Source: Branchiostoma floridae
Lineage: Eukaryota; Chordata; Leptocardii; Amphioxiformes; Branchiostomatidae
NCBI RefSeq assembly: GCF_000003815.2
Contig: NC_049995.1
Location: 3,776,330 to 3,840,329, forward strand
Length of the DNA: 64,000 nt
Reading direction: 5' to 3'
Under the pieces are notes generated by a model. That model saw only the letters and a list, made by a program, of their open reading frames with translations, was not told where the DNA came from and made no database searches. Below, piece by piece: positions 36,386 to 48,001 of the stretch; position 1 is the first letter of the stretch, and the number at the start of each line of letters is the position of its first letter. The translations under genes were made by a program, and so were the position numbers.

Positions 36386-38215
36386 AAGTGTGTGTATGTG
36401 TGTGTGTGTATGTGTGTGTGTTTCTGTTTGTGTGTTTGTCTGTTTGTGTGTGTGTTTGTGTTTATGTTTGTGTGTGTTTGTGTGTGTGTGCGTGTTTGTG
36501 TGTGTGTGTGTGTGTGTGTGTTTGTGTGTGTTTGTGTTCGTGGTCAGCATCACTTTCCAACCTTTGGGTGGATCGTAATTATATTTAGTATGTTGGGTTG
36601 GAGTGGAGTTGGAATGGGAGCACGAACGCCATGGGCACCCCCCCTGGTGTGTAATCTTGGTACTGCAGCAGAACGTCCCGTATTTGTTCTGGACTTGCTA
36701 TGGTCTTGATATTTTGGTGGCTTTTCTGCCTCACATAGGCCTAGGAAAATCAATGTTGTGTATCCGATTACGGTCTTAAAAATGGTCATTAAGTAGGAAG
36801 TTTTTTTTTAGATTTCGGTCAAAGTGCCACAACAGTGGCAATTCGAAATGCCTCAGTGCATTGGCATTTTCAAAATCATATACTATTTTACTCTGTACTT
36901 CGTTCTTGTTGAGACGCTCAAGTAATACTGAATATATTCATTCAAAGTACACATTTTGAAACTTAACAAATGCAAAGAATCAAGTCTCACATGCCGTGAC
37001 TGAATTCATGGTATGAACTTAAGGATCGGCAGTTTTTTCCACATTTTATTTACATGTAAAGAACCGCACGCCAGCCAGGCAGCACCTATAAAATATCTGA
37101 TCAATATTGCAGTCATCGTATTTCATATTCGTGTCGTAAGTCATTGCACTTTTGATTTGGCTTAAATGCAAAGTCTTCAAAATGATTACGTATTACATGA
37201 GTCAATATGCATTTGTTATTTCAATCAATTATCAAATTACGTACTGCCAATTTTTGTAATACGGATTTCGCAGCTGGCATATCGATGAGACAAGCATGCT
37301 GTTCGCCATGTTGGGTTAGGGTCAAATTTAGCGCGCCGCCTAGTGTTTCTAAAAACACAACGCTTTTGTATATGAACATTTCAAATCCCCTTTTTAGTGA
37401 GACCTTATCCCAGCACCGTTTGGGAAATTAGGCTGAGGCATGATGTCGACCATCTACTAACCTGATCAATATGGTAATCATTTACTTTCTAGGCTCACCT
37501 TTCACATGAATTGACTTGAGCGCTTCTGCAATGTCATTTTCTGCCTTGTCCAATTCTTCTGTCTGCCCAGCCCTGTGTTTGTTGTAGTCATTTTAAATGA
37601 GTATATATACTAATAATAACTAAATTTGATAAGTACTTAGATTTAACTGGATTCCAAAACCTCATGTCTTCGTCAAATGATAAACATTTTGAGTAACATG
37701 CTATAAACATTTCAAATTCACTATGCAAATAATGTCCTCATGTGCACAAGGTAACAATCTATGACCCTCTCTTCAAAAATAAGTTAACAAAAGTATGACG
37801 GTCTTGTTTATGACAAAAATCTCCTCACAAATTAGGAAAAGATTATGGCATGTATTAGAATAGTGAATAAAACTAATGGAATTATGTGACAAACCTGCCA
37901 GTGTCTTCTTGCACATTAATATTGTCACTGGAATTCTCGGGATTTGTTGTTCCCTCTTCTACAGGTATTCTGTCAGGAAACAATGCATTGTCATAATAAA
38001 TATGTGTGGTTAACATTATGGAAGCTGGGATTGTCATCAAGCAGCAAATCATGTAGAAACGGATCTGACAGAATAACTGCTACCGTGACGGTAGAAATAT
38101 AAACTCACTCTGGCCTGTTCGTCTGTGTAGTGACGTTACTGGCTGATTGAGGCGATGTTTGTAAACACGACGGTTGGTTGTCAGTACCAGCTTCTTTGCT
38201 CCAAGATTGCCCCAT
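33363..38215 (-). pseudogene. Nucleotidyltransferase-TPR gene, decayed duplicate
   Basis: Exons: 38215-38109 (starts MGQSWSKEAGTDNQPSC), 37969-37895, 37572-37499 and 36245-33363, with consistent phases and good splice sites. The main exon is broken by four changes. There is a one-base insertion at about 35741, just before [16 protein letters not shown]. There is a TGA at 34490-34488 in place of Arg, and a TAG at 34235-34233 in place of Glu. A 66-bp TAAA-tailed insertion lies at about 34375-34440. The C-terminus (ENPDIAKLV) is intact and shows how the other copy should end. The MG-QS start resembles an N-myristoylation signal (MGxxxS). It may still be transcribed. Confidence 0.85.
36348..36535. 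repeat. GT microsatellite
   Basis: About 190 bp of GT with TTTG variants, in the intron after the main exon of the pseudogene. Long apparent frames here are low-complexity shadows. Confidence 0.96.
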
Positions 38216-38899
38216 TTTTGGTCGCTTTTGGGATAATATATATAGATAAAGAACATAAATAAACTTGGCAGACAACTACATTTTACCCAAGCAAAGGGGA
38301 TATTTCCTAACTAAACAATTCTAAAGCACACTGTTGTGTAAATGACTCTAAATCTATGATAGGACGTACAAATGCACAAGAATGTTACCTGGAAACTTCA
38401 GGTTTATTCTCCTTGTCTACAAGGCCACACCAAATTTATTTGTTGCTTCGGGGATCGATTATTTTCTTTTAAAAAAGGTCCCGAGGAAAAATCCAAACAG
38501 CTAAAGTTTGTATGACAACGCAGGAGTATGTTGTGCAGGTAAATAGTTGTTCATGTCGGCCACGGTGCAAACCTTATATTTGTATGGCGACAAACTGTAT
38601 TTGTGTAGCACAGCACAAAGTCGAACCGCACTTGGACTTGAAACACAACAGCAGTAAGTTTGTGACAAATATGACAGAAGCAGAAACTTTCAGATAATGT
38701 GGAGGCGTCTGAAAAGGTTGGGGGTAAGGTAAGGAAACACACAATTCAGTGGACTCCAACGCAAAACAGCTTCTTTCGTTAGGGGACGAAAGAGGCATAT
38801 TACAGGTCAACGTTGTAACTTATCAACTGTCCATTGCGCATGCGTACCATCATGGTCAATAATCGACTCAGAGAACGTTATCGGCTTACGCACACAGGT

Positions 38900-40460
38900 C
38901 AACATGGCGGCAAACTGTATTTGTCTAGAAAAGTACAAAGTTGAATCGCACTTTGACCATTGAAAAAATAACAGCCGTAAAATTCTGACGGATGTTTGAG
39001 TTATTATGGATAGAAAAAATTTAAGTGCGGACTGATGTAGTCACGCAATTTTTTTACATCAGTATCCGTTTAATATAACTCACAAATAATGTTTATTGGA
39101 TTTAATGTGAGAAAGAGTTCATAGTTCATCCAAGGGGGCTTCCAAGTCTCATGAGTTATGGAATTCCCCTGACTTAAAAATTTCCCCAGATGACATGGCC
39201 GTTTCAGCCTGTATAGTTTTAACCATATGGATTGGCCCTCATTCAGCGAAGTGAGCTGTAAAGTGGCAGCAATGTCTCTTTAATGCAGGTCCACAGCAAA
39301 TTGCTGGTTATTCTACTTTACACGTACAACTGTGATAGAAGAAGTGTTATTTTTGGTGCTGTTACCGACGACCCCCTTTTTCCTAATTTTAAGAAAGAAA
39401 AATCAGTGTCCTCTGCTCGTGTATTATCGTCCACATCAGGCAGCAATTAGGTCTCTCTGTGTACGTAACAAGAGTTGCGGTAGCATCAAAGTTAGGCAAT
39501 GTACTAAAATAGAGTATTCATTCCGGGATTTATACCATCCGACTTTATAGAATGGTATTGGTTCAGTCTTAATGTTAGCAATTAGTTGTAATGTTAATTA
39601 TGTATACATGATCAGTCTTACCCACCTATTTACAGTCAGTCTTTTCAGGGCTGCGTCGACGGAGTACTAACTCGTGTGAGAATCCACTTTTCGTCGGGTT
39701 TAGGCTGGAGTTAAAACTAACGGTCCAAACTCTCCACTGGCACCAGCAAAAGAGGAAGTCCACATGTGAAGTGGGAACGTTTATACTGTGGAGGCGTCTG
39801 GGAAGGGGGGTTACCATCTGAGCTATATATAGGACAGGATGACGTAATTATCGCATACCTGAATGACATCGTTGCGCGCACACGAACGAATCATGGCAGT
39901 TTGTTGCCAATGTTGGTATGTTGCGCAGTTTAAGTTTGTGTATCTCGCACGTACCTAAAGTAGGAGTGTTTTGAGTGTAGGAGTAGGTAGATAGTGGCGT
40001 TGGTCATTGTCCGCGCCAGCCACAGTACAAACTTTGTATAGCTATGGCGACAATCTGTGTTTGTTCAGCAAAGTACGAAGTTTAATCGCACTTTGACCGT
40101 TGAAACATACGTAACAGTCGTAAGTTCGTAACAAATACAACAATCATCAAGAATAGGCAAAAGTTCTGAAAGTGTTTTGCAGTTGGGCAGGGCGTTTTTA
40201 CAAAGGAGCTTTATCAAGTGCTACGTTTGAACGCGATAAAACGTATACAAACGAACACCAGTGGGTTGCCCAAAATAAAACGTTTATACACGGGGACTTC
40301 CAAGTTTGTCGTGAGTTATGGAATTCCCCTGCTTCATGAATTTCCCCAGACGACCTAGCGTTTTTAGCTTGTAATTATTAACCTTCGACATCTGCTCTGG
40401 TCAAGCAAGGTGCACGGTGCTGTGAATTGACAACAGTATCTAGGTCCACAAAACCGCCAC
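38900..40460. repeat. Diverged tandem duplication, about 1.15-kb spacing
   Basis: 38900-39310 and 40050-40460 share GGCGACAAACTGT-type, AATCGCACTTTGACC, GAGTTATGGAATTCCCCTG, AATTTCCCCAGA and GGTCCACA segments. A third partial copy of the first segment is at 38570-38660. I see no gene. Confidence 0.7.
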
Positions 40461-40484
40461 CGCAAAGAGTGGCTGATTATCACA

Positions 40485-41146
40485 TGAGTAGTATGTAGTC
40501 AACACGCTGACTAATATTATTCTGGCGCAAACCTGGTGAATGCGCTCCTCACTAGGCTTATTCACCAGATTATCGACTATGCTGTTAAGATTGAGCAAGA
40601 GTTCCTGACGGAAGCGCTTCCTGTGAAGCTGATTGGGATGAATCAAGACCTGATGAAACAGTACATCGAGTTTGTCGCAGATAGGCTGCTGGGAGAACTC
40701 ATGTGCAGTAAGATTTACAACAGCGAGAACCCCTTTGACTTCATGGAGAACATTTCTCTGGAGGGAAAGACCAACTTCTTTGAGAAGAAGGTGGGAGAGT
40801 ACCAGAGGATGGGGGTGATGTCCTCCTCTGAACAGCAAAAGTTCACGTTGGATGCTGACTTTTAAAAGTAGAGAATAAAAGAACGAAAAAATCAGACGGT
40901 CGTTGTCATGTGTTTTTTTTTTTTCTTTTCTTTGTGACAACTAGACCAAATAAGGGCGTGTCTCACAAGATGGGCAGGGGGTTGTCATAGTTACCTTGGT
41001 AGGTCAAAAGGTCGACTTGACCCCTGTTTCACCCCTACCCAGCGCTCAGCAAATATCCCTAGACTAGGCCGTCAGACGATGACCTCTGACCTGCGCCGGT
41101 TTGCGCCAGAATAATATTAGTCAGCGTGTTGACTACATACTACTCA
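40485..41146. mobile_element. Cassette with perfect 49-bp inverted repeats enclosing an RRM2 fragment
   Basis: 40485-40533 and 41098-41146 are exact reverse complements (49 of 49). The outer ends are TGAGTAGTATGTAGTC. No target duplication is obvious. It may be a DNA element that has captured a gene piece, or a rearrangement product. Confidence 0.7.
40536..40865 (+). pseudogene. RRM2: Ribonucleotide reductase small subunit, C-terminal fragment
   Basis: From about 40569 the frame reads the end of the R2 subunit: [66 protein letters not shown] and the invariant C-terminal FTLDADF, then TAA. R2 makes the tyrosyl radical for dNTP synthesis. Its C-terminal tail docks on R1. Only about the last 100 residues are here, in one exon, with an AATAAA at about 40875, which suggests a retrocopy or captured fragment. 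The iron-ligand region upstream is missing, so it cannot act as an R2. Codons before 40569 are not R2 in this strand. An 18-bp segment is inverted. Confidence 0.88.
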
Positions 41147-41557
41147 GGTCAGGTCTACGTTGACTGGGTCATTGTCGGTGTAGGTGTAGGAATCCATTTA
41201 TTAACCAACTAGAAAGGTAACAATTGCAAGCAAATACAGAATGTTACCTTCACATGGTCTAGCCTAGCATTTCTACCTGGAAGGGTAAACTGATTTAGTT
41301 GAAGATGTTGACACAGGATAAGTCAAGAAGGTACAAATAAATGTTGATAATTTTTTATGTGTAACGTTATGCATCTTGAATAATGAACCAAACGTTTAAT
41401 ATTGTTCCAAACAGGGTTTCTCATCATCATCTCATCTCAGTCCCATAGCTACAAGCCACAGGGGCAGCCTGTCCACAACTTCTAATAGGTTTCTGACGGT
41501 CGTCAACATGGTTTACTCGACGAAATTTAGCGTTGGGAAGGCGGTCGTCTGCGGGAG

Positions 41558-42686
41558 GGTCTTTTTAGCGAATGCCCACAAACGCCCACTCTAGAGAAGT
41601 CCGCGCTGCACGAATCTCATTTTTTTTGCTTGGAATATGTCCACGTTGTGCTCCCATGTATTAATCCTGAGTTTCAAGTCAATCCATTGACCCGAAGTGA
41701 CATAAATCAAAGTTTTCGATTCTCGATGGTCTTTTTAGCGAACGCCCAGCAAAATGTCTTTTTAGCGAATGCCCACTATATCCACAAAAATATCGGCCGT
41801 CGCGCAACGACACCTAAACCTACCGCCACAAACATGTTCAAGATGGTGTCCCATTGATGTGTACGGAGTTTCCGTGCTTTACAAGCATTTTAAGTCCCTG
41901 TTTTTGGTCAAAATGTACGACGACGATACTACCATACATTAACTATAGCAATTCAAAATGGCGGGCACTAGTCATGTGACCTCCTTGCGGGACTGTTCTA
42001 TAAGTATCGCGGGAGGGACTGTTCTAGCATAGCTAATCATACAACCATTTTAGAGTGAATTCTGAACAAGATTTTCATTTCATAGTGTTATCATCTGACT
42101 AATATTTACATTGTGGTCCTTTTTTCTGTGCTATTATTACCCAGGTTTGAGGAACTTAGTGCAAATATGGATATTGATTCACCTCAGTGCCCAATTAATG
42201 TACACAAGGCTCAGACACATTAGTGTTATAAACCTGACTAGGGGCAGGTAACCAATACTAGAAAAACATAGCTATTTATTATTAACAATACTATTTACAT
42301 TATAATAATAACTCTTCACCAAACTGGACTTTTCTTATCTTTATTTATCACAGAAACATTGTTACAATGAGGAAACTCCGTACACATCAATGGGACACCA
42401 TCTTGAACATGTTTGTGGCGGTAGGTTTAGGTGTCGTTGCGCGACGGCCGATATTTTTGTGGATATAGTGGGCATTCGCTAAAAAGACATTTTGCTGGGC
42501 GTTCGCTAAAAAGACCATCGAGAATCGAAAACTTTGATTTATGTCACTTCGGCTCAATGGATTGACTTGAAACTCAGGATTAATACATGGGAGCACAACG
42601 TGGACATATTCCAAGCAAAAAAAATGAGATTCGTGCAGCGCGAACTTCTCTAGAGTGGGCGTTTGTGGGCATTCGCTAAAAAGACC
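41558..42686. mobile_element. Foldback element with 316-bp inverted arms
   Basis: Arms 41558-41873 and 42371-42686 are near-identical reverse complements around a 497-bp AT-rich centre. The end is GGTCTTTTTAGCGAATGCCC. This terminal motif recurs inside each arm (left arm at about 41729 and 41757, as TCTTTTTAGCGAA-GCCCA). Both arms read the same 75-codon open frame (EYVHVVLPCINPEFQVNP...), one per strand. No transposase is seen and the target duplication is unclear. Confidence 0.85.
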
Positions 42687-42694
42687 ATGCGGTT

Positions 42695-42763
42695 CATAGA
42701 ACCTTTTATACGCCCAGAGCCTTTCATTCCCATATGTTGGCCGAGCTACGCCGGAGAGGTCGG
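42695..42763. repeat. 69-bp repeat shared with 50140-50208 (copy 1)
   Basis: The segment starting CATAGAACCTTTTATACG and ending GCCGGAGAGGTCGG is identical at 50140-50208. On the minus strand both read SGVARPTYGNERLWAYKRF. It is probably part of one retroelement family. Confidence 0.85.
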
Positions 42764-43199
42764 GCTTGGTGCTGGTTCGCCTGAGTTCATCGTTTTGGCT
42801 AGCTGCGCCCGCCTGCCCTCCCACCCCGCTTCCCGCCGCCTGCTCGTACGTCCTGCCGGCTCTTTTCAACCCATTCTGCCCGCGTTAGGCGAGGAACTCT
42901 ACAGGGCCAAGAACTTCAGGAACGCACAGGATTTTGGAGCACACATTTGTGAGGTGACATTAGGAGCGTTTGATTTGTTTTTGTTTTTTTTTCACTAGTT
43001 TGTGCGGTTTTGCCATGTTGACTTCCGTTCGTAAATTGTTCTCGTTTGGTTGACAGTAGTAGTTTCACGAAGTGAGTGGTATTTCCACAGCCGTGCAGGT
43101 ATGTTAATTCGGTGATAACTGTTTTCGCATTACTTAGTTTGATATGTTAATTTGGTGAGTGGCAAAAACTCGAAGCTTTGGAGTTAAACACGTTTTCGG

Positions 43200-43910
43200 G
43201 GTAATTAGCTCGTATGCTGCAGTCGTTTCGGATATTGGCGAATGGTTTGCTCGCAGTGCTATGGTTTTAATGTTATGGGACCACAGAGACACATATAAGA
43301 AGAGGAAGACATGTGAATTTGGCGAATGGTTTGCTCGCAGTGTTTGGGTTTGATGTGGTGGCCACAGAAACACAAAGAAGTAGAAGTAGTAGTAGTAGGC
43401 ATCCTTCCATCTTTGCAGATAATGGAAGTGTTTTTGTTTGATATGGTGGCCACAGAAAAAAGAAAAAAGACTTGTGAATTTGACGAATTTTGTGCTCGTA
43501 ATCTTTTGGTTGGACATAGTAACCACAGAAACGCAAAGAAGAAGGAGAAAACTTGTGAATTTGGCGAATGGTGTCCTCGCAGGGTTGTGGTTTGACATGG
43601 TGCCTGCCGGAACACAAAGAAGAAGAAGACGTGTGAATTCAGAATTTCGGGCTCACAGTTTTCATGTCAAACTTGTTGGGGATATGGGAGAAGGGTTTAG
43701 GCACAATTTTATTGGCGCAGAGTGTTATTTGATTTTGGCAAATGCAGTGCTAGCGCCGTTATGATTTGGCATGTGTTTTCGGCAGTTCGACTTCGCATCT
43801 TTTACGTAAAACTTGATTTGGATATTGGCCAAGGGTTTGATTGCAATTTTCATGGTGCAGATTGTCGTGTGAATTTGGCGAAGGGTGTGCTCGCGGTGTT
43901 ATGAATGATT
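43200..43910. repeat. Degenerate tandem repeat, about 90-120-bp unit
   Basis: Six or more units have GTGAATTTGGCGAATGG, GCTCGCAGTG, GGTTTGA-ATGGTG and CACAGAAACACAAAGAAGAA in order. The several overlapping frames here come from the repeat. Confidence 0.75.
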
Positions 43911-44067
43911 GCAACCTTTAGTTGCATTTTTTGTCGCGCTGGGCTAAGCCGTATCACCTGGCAACATCCATATACTGGTAACGTTGGTAACTTATTCATT
44001 TACATTTTTTGTGTGCATTTTTGCGTCTAATCTATACTCTAGTACATGAGGATCCATCCTCTCAGTC

Positions 44068-44385
44068 TTGCTACGGGCACCGGGGTTACTAAAAACCCTT
44101 TACGTTGGTATGCCCCTAACCAGGGGTTGGTGTTCCGTCCCCGGGCTGACCTTGGTTGGATTGCGTTGTGTCGTTTCTAGTAGTAACGTTAGTCCGGTTA
44201 AGCTGCATTGTCATTTTCGTTTGTTTTCTCCCTGGGACAAGTGGCGTCTGTGTTTGGGAGTTTTTAGGGATGTTAAGTTGAATGTTTGGCAGCTCAATCG
44301 TAAAGGTCAGCCTTGGGACGGCTCCAACCTTTGCTCTAATTCGTGCAGGAGGTCGATTAAATATACTTTAAGTTGGATATAATCT
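44068..44385 (+). mobile_element. DIRS-type retroelement fragment (copy 1, truncated)
   Basis: Shares with 46800-47125 a leader (GGGTTACTAA-AACCCT, GCTGACCTTGGTTGG) and a following coding stretch (here KGQPWDGSN, there RGQPWDDSN). It stops before the reverse transcriptase. Confidence 0.55.
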
Positions 44386-44500
44386 TTGCTGTCAGAGAGT
44401 AGACAAAGAGTTTTTGTTGATGAAAAAGATCAGAATGTGTCCACACTATGAAATACACAGTGATAAGCTGGGAAAAGGACACCCCGAGGTGACATAGTTA

Positions 44501-45240
44501 ATGTTACGCAAGGTCACTTGCACCCTAATGGAGTTTACGCAGCAGGAAAAGCACTTGGGCATCACCATTGACAGGGAACTGAGTTTCAGTACGCGCATAT
44601 CTAACATATGTACTAAGGCAAATCAGATTGCAGGACTCATTGGAGAACATTTTGCATTTATAGACAAGGTGGTGTTCTTTCTCCTTTATAAGTCACTGGT
44701 ATTCAACTAGTCAAGAGTACGAGGCTCCAACATGGTCATCCTTTACATGGAAGCAGGTCCTGGAACTTGAAAAGATCCGAAAGAGAACAACTAAGAGAGT
44801 CCTCGGCCCTAGTAGTCTAACCGTTGAAGAGAGTTTGAAGGCTCTGAAATCACCAACATTGGTCTTTAGGAGAATCAGAGGAGATCTCATAAACACTATA
44901 TGTCATTTTGAGCTAATTACGAACACTCGAACAACACTGTCTCCGGATTAAGAAAAAAGCGCCGATCGAGAAGTCATAGAAGGACACACTTCTTCTGTAT
45001 CAGGGTTATCTCGTGGTGGAATAAGCTACCAAAATCTGTGGTGACATCTCCAAGCGTAAACTGTTCTGAAGAGAGACTGGATAACCACTTGAGGCAACAC
45101 AGGGCGCACTACATCTTAAAAGCCCTGGATAATCTGCAGTTATCAGGGATGACAGTGTTCTGAGAATGAGTGAGTGGCCTAAATCGGAACAGGGGTTCCT
45201 ACCTTTGTCAGAAGAATTCTATTCTACTCTAATAAATTGT
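44501..45240 (+). mobile_element. Non-LTR retrotransposon (CR1/L2-like), 3' part of the reverse transcriptase ORF, broken
   Basis: Frame pieces read EKHLGITIDRELSFSTRISN and FLLYKSL, then, after an in-frame stop, TWKQVLELEKIRKRTTKRVL and RRIRGDLINT, then SWWNKLPKSVVTSPSVN. This is the usual order of the C-terminal end of such ORFs. It is interrupted by stops and shifts and so is inactive. Confidence 0.78.
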
Positions 45241-45309
45241 TGGGGTTTCAGTAAAACAGGTGCCAGGTAACAGTCGTAGGTGGCACTGCTAGTGATTGTC
45301 TTTCATTGC

Positions 45310-45530
45310 AGACGGCGTCCTACAAGGGGCCATGCTCGGACATTTATATTTCTTATTGTACATAGATGACATGCCAAACTACTTAACCCAAGGTCAGATA
45401 GTACTCTTCAAAGTCGGTTACAAGAAATGTTGTTTTGAATGCTGATTGCAACAGTACTGAGAGGTGGCTGGATGGAAACAGACTGACAACTAATGTACCT
45501 AGATACGAGTCAAGAAACAGAAGTTTTGAA
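45310..45530 (+). mobile_element. Non-LTR reverse transcriptase fragment with YIDD box
   Basis: DGVLQGAMLGHLYFLLYIDD corresponds to the catalytic palm of a LINE reverse transcriptase, followed by TERWLDGNRLT. It belongs upstream of the 44501-45240 part in an intact element but lies downstream of it here. Confidence 0.75.
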
Positions 45531-46799
45531 TTTTGTGTTTTCTGCTAGATATCGGGTAGTGGTTTCATCTTTTAATGAATGAATGATTGTAGTCATTTAT
45601 TGTACATTGTTGGTTAAACGAGCCAAGTACAGGTCGCAACAAGACATAACATGGATTGGTATACTATAATAGTATCATAAATCTAGTCTACACAAAAGTT
45701 CGGCTTCTTCTCGCGTCTTGGTAATTGTGAAACTGTAGGACTATATTGGTTTAGCTATGGTTGGTTTGTCAAAGCATACATGTATGAGGATTATAAACTT
45801 GTCAGTGCTATTCATGTGTCTAAAGTGAGGGAAGCTACTTTCTATATAAAAAGATAGCGCATTTCTATCTTGTCATACATATCACAATCAACAGTGAAGT
45901 GCACATCATCTTCTACCATGTTTGAAGTACAAAAATGGGCAGACTCTTAAATGAATCATTGCAGGTCCCTACGGTCAAACTCGCATCCGGCCGTAGAAAA
46001 AAAAAATCTTCTTACATAGGTGCATTTGTTTGGAGGGAATTGCAAGCTGTGGTTAGAGTGGCCACAACTCACCACTCATTTAAGAAACTTCTGAATCCGA
46101 CTTTTAACCCCTTGGCCCTGTTTTACGATTTGGTGCGGATAACAACTGTGAGAAGTGGTATGATTGTGTTTCTTGCAGGGTGGACTTGTCTTGGTTAGGT
46201 ATACTAGTATAATTATAAATATAAATATTTGTATTGTGTTTAAACTCTATATATGTGTGTACTCAGGGTCTCCCTGGTAAGCAATGTTTATCCACCCTGA
46301 TTATGAATACAAATATAGATAAGTTGATTCAGTGTTTGAGGAGCGCGTGCCGTTGCAGGTTCAGGTGTTTAGAATCTTTGGGACACTTAAGGTATGGAAT
46401 CAGACGTTTGGTTATGAGTATCATCCGAATCTAGGGAGAATGGTCCTGGGAGCGCTTGGCCATAAGGAGGACGAAGAAATCTTCGTTCTCGTTTTTTACT
46501 GTCATTGGCATTTACTACAGAAGCTAAGTCTCTTCGTAAAACGGTGCATGTTACGGTCGGTTTACCGGCATCGGTTGAAGTTAAGCTGAGCAAGGGGAAG
46601 TAAGAGGAATTCCTTGGCTGTGCAGTTTTTGAGAACCCCTTCAGGCTTTAGAAGCGGGATGGGTGCGTGGTATTGGAGTTGCAACTCTAATCGATCTTTG
46701 GCAAAGCAGTGCAACAAAATTTTTCGGTTCTGTCTTAGTTCTCCATAATAATTTTAAGGTGATCATTTGTGTATTTGTGGCCTCGTCCTTCCTCTCAAT

Positions 46800-47850
46800 C
46801 CTGTTTCGAACTTCGCCGGGTTACTAACAACCCTCTACTTACGTAGGCCCTTAACCAAGGGTTGAGGTTCGTCTCAGGGCTGACCTTGGTTGGCTCGAGT
46901 GTTGTCGCTGTTAATGGTTACAGTTTTCAAGAGAGTTAGGGTTTCCTCTCTTGCTATCTAGCAGTTCGGTGAGCGGAAACTTGCTAGACGCAATTGGTCT
47001 TTTCCTGACTGGGAATATCAAGATCCGTTCGACCCTGAGTCGGCGGCGCAGCGGGCGCAACAGCGACAACTCCGATTTGTCGACTTCCGAGGTCAGCCGT
47101 GGGACGATTCCAACCCTAATGCTCCAGGTGTGCAGGATATCGCGTCGGGGTCTGTGCAAGCGAGTACAGCTATGGTCAAGTTTACAGACCCTAATTCTTT
47201 TATAGCAGGCCAATTAGGCCATCATACTGCGGAGTGGAAATTGATTTTGGCCGACCATCCAGATAAGGATATGCTCTTAGAGTGGGTGAATAAAGGGGTA
47301 GACGTGTACAAGTTCATTACTCCATTTAAAGGCAAGTTTCAGGGAAATCGAATTAAGGTAGACTTTCCTGAGCCGCAAGTGTTTGTTAACAACGTGTATT
47401 GTAAATCTTTTGTGAAGTTTATTGCTTCCTTTCCATTTTGGATAGGCTGGAAACGGGCGCAATCTAAATTTTGGGAGAAGGTAGGTGAAGGCGCACCACC
47501 CTACCTAATAATGCTCTTAACGGTGTATCCGGCTAAGCCTCGTTTGTGTTGTGATCAGTGATATATGAATTAATTCATTATAAGGATTGCCCGTTTGTCT
47601 TAGACAAGTTGGTCGACGTTACCAAGTATGTTAGGCCAAACATGTTTCAAACGAAGTGCGATGATAAGTCGAGCTACGACCACATCGATCTCGATACATC
47701 CAGAATCTAGGACGCTGCTTGGTTTTCAGTGGGTGGGCTTCTGGTTTGTTTGTAATAATCTTCCTTCTGGGTTCAAATCGTCGGCCATGATTTATAACAC
47801 GTTAGGTTTGGCCGCGACAAGGAGAGTACTGTCAGTAACAAGATCAAACG
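46800..47850 (+). mobile_element. DIRS-type retroelement, gag end and reverse transcriptase start, broken
   Basis: An open frame from about 46960 (RRNWSFPDWEYQDPFDPE, RGQPWDDSN) runs to 47561 through PFKGKFQGNRIKVDF and YPAKPRLCCDQ. After a frameshift it continues as KCDDKSSYDHI, LGFQWVGFWFVCNNLPSGF and SAMIYNTLGLAA at about 47655-47820. The latter are the palm motifs of DIRS/Ngaro-type reverse transcriptases. I do not see the catalytic YxDD part, RNase H or tyrosine recombinase, so it is a dead fragment. Confidence 0.75.
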
Positions 47851-48001
47851 CAGCGCTAAATTTGTATATTCAACTCCAACAAGCTCCCCTCTGACAGCCA
47901 GTCATCTCTCATATTAACCAAGGCAGATGTGGTTGAGCGATTAGGATGGTAAGCGGGTTATGCAGTTGACACAATATTGTTAAAGTTTGAATAGCGCAAA
48001 A

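Larger units (their letters stand above)
32685..39860. repeat. Segmental duplication, copy 2
   Basis: This is the counterpart of 14395-24090, in the same orientation. It contains the pseudogene at 33363-38215 and ends with the GGTCCAAACTC...GAGCTATATAT segment at 39640-39860. Confidence 0.82.

Noticed and set aside
36287..36709. Cys/Val-rich frames up to 132 codons
   Set aside because: Same reason: GT microsatellite in an intron.
40440..40940. 166-codon minus-strand frame as a gene
   Set aside because: It is antisense to the RRM2 fragment. Its only R2-like residues come from the small inverted segment.
42387..42869. 160-codon minus-strand frame as a gene
   Set aside because: Half of it is one arm of the foldback element and the same residues are read from the other arm. 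The rest is a dispersed 69-bp repeat and its flank.
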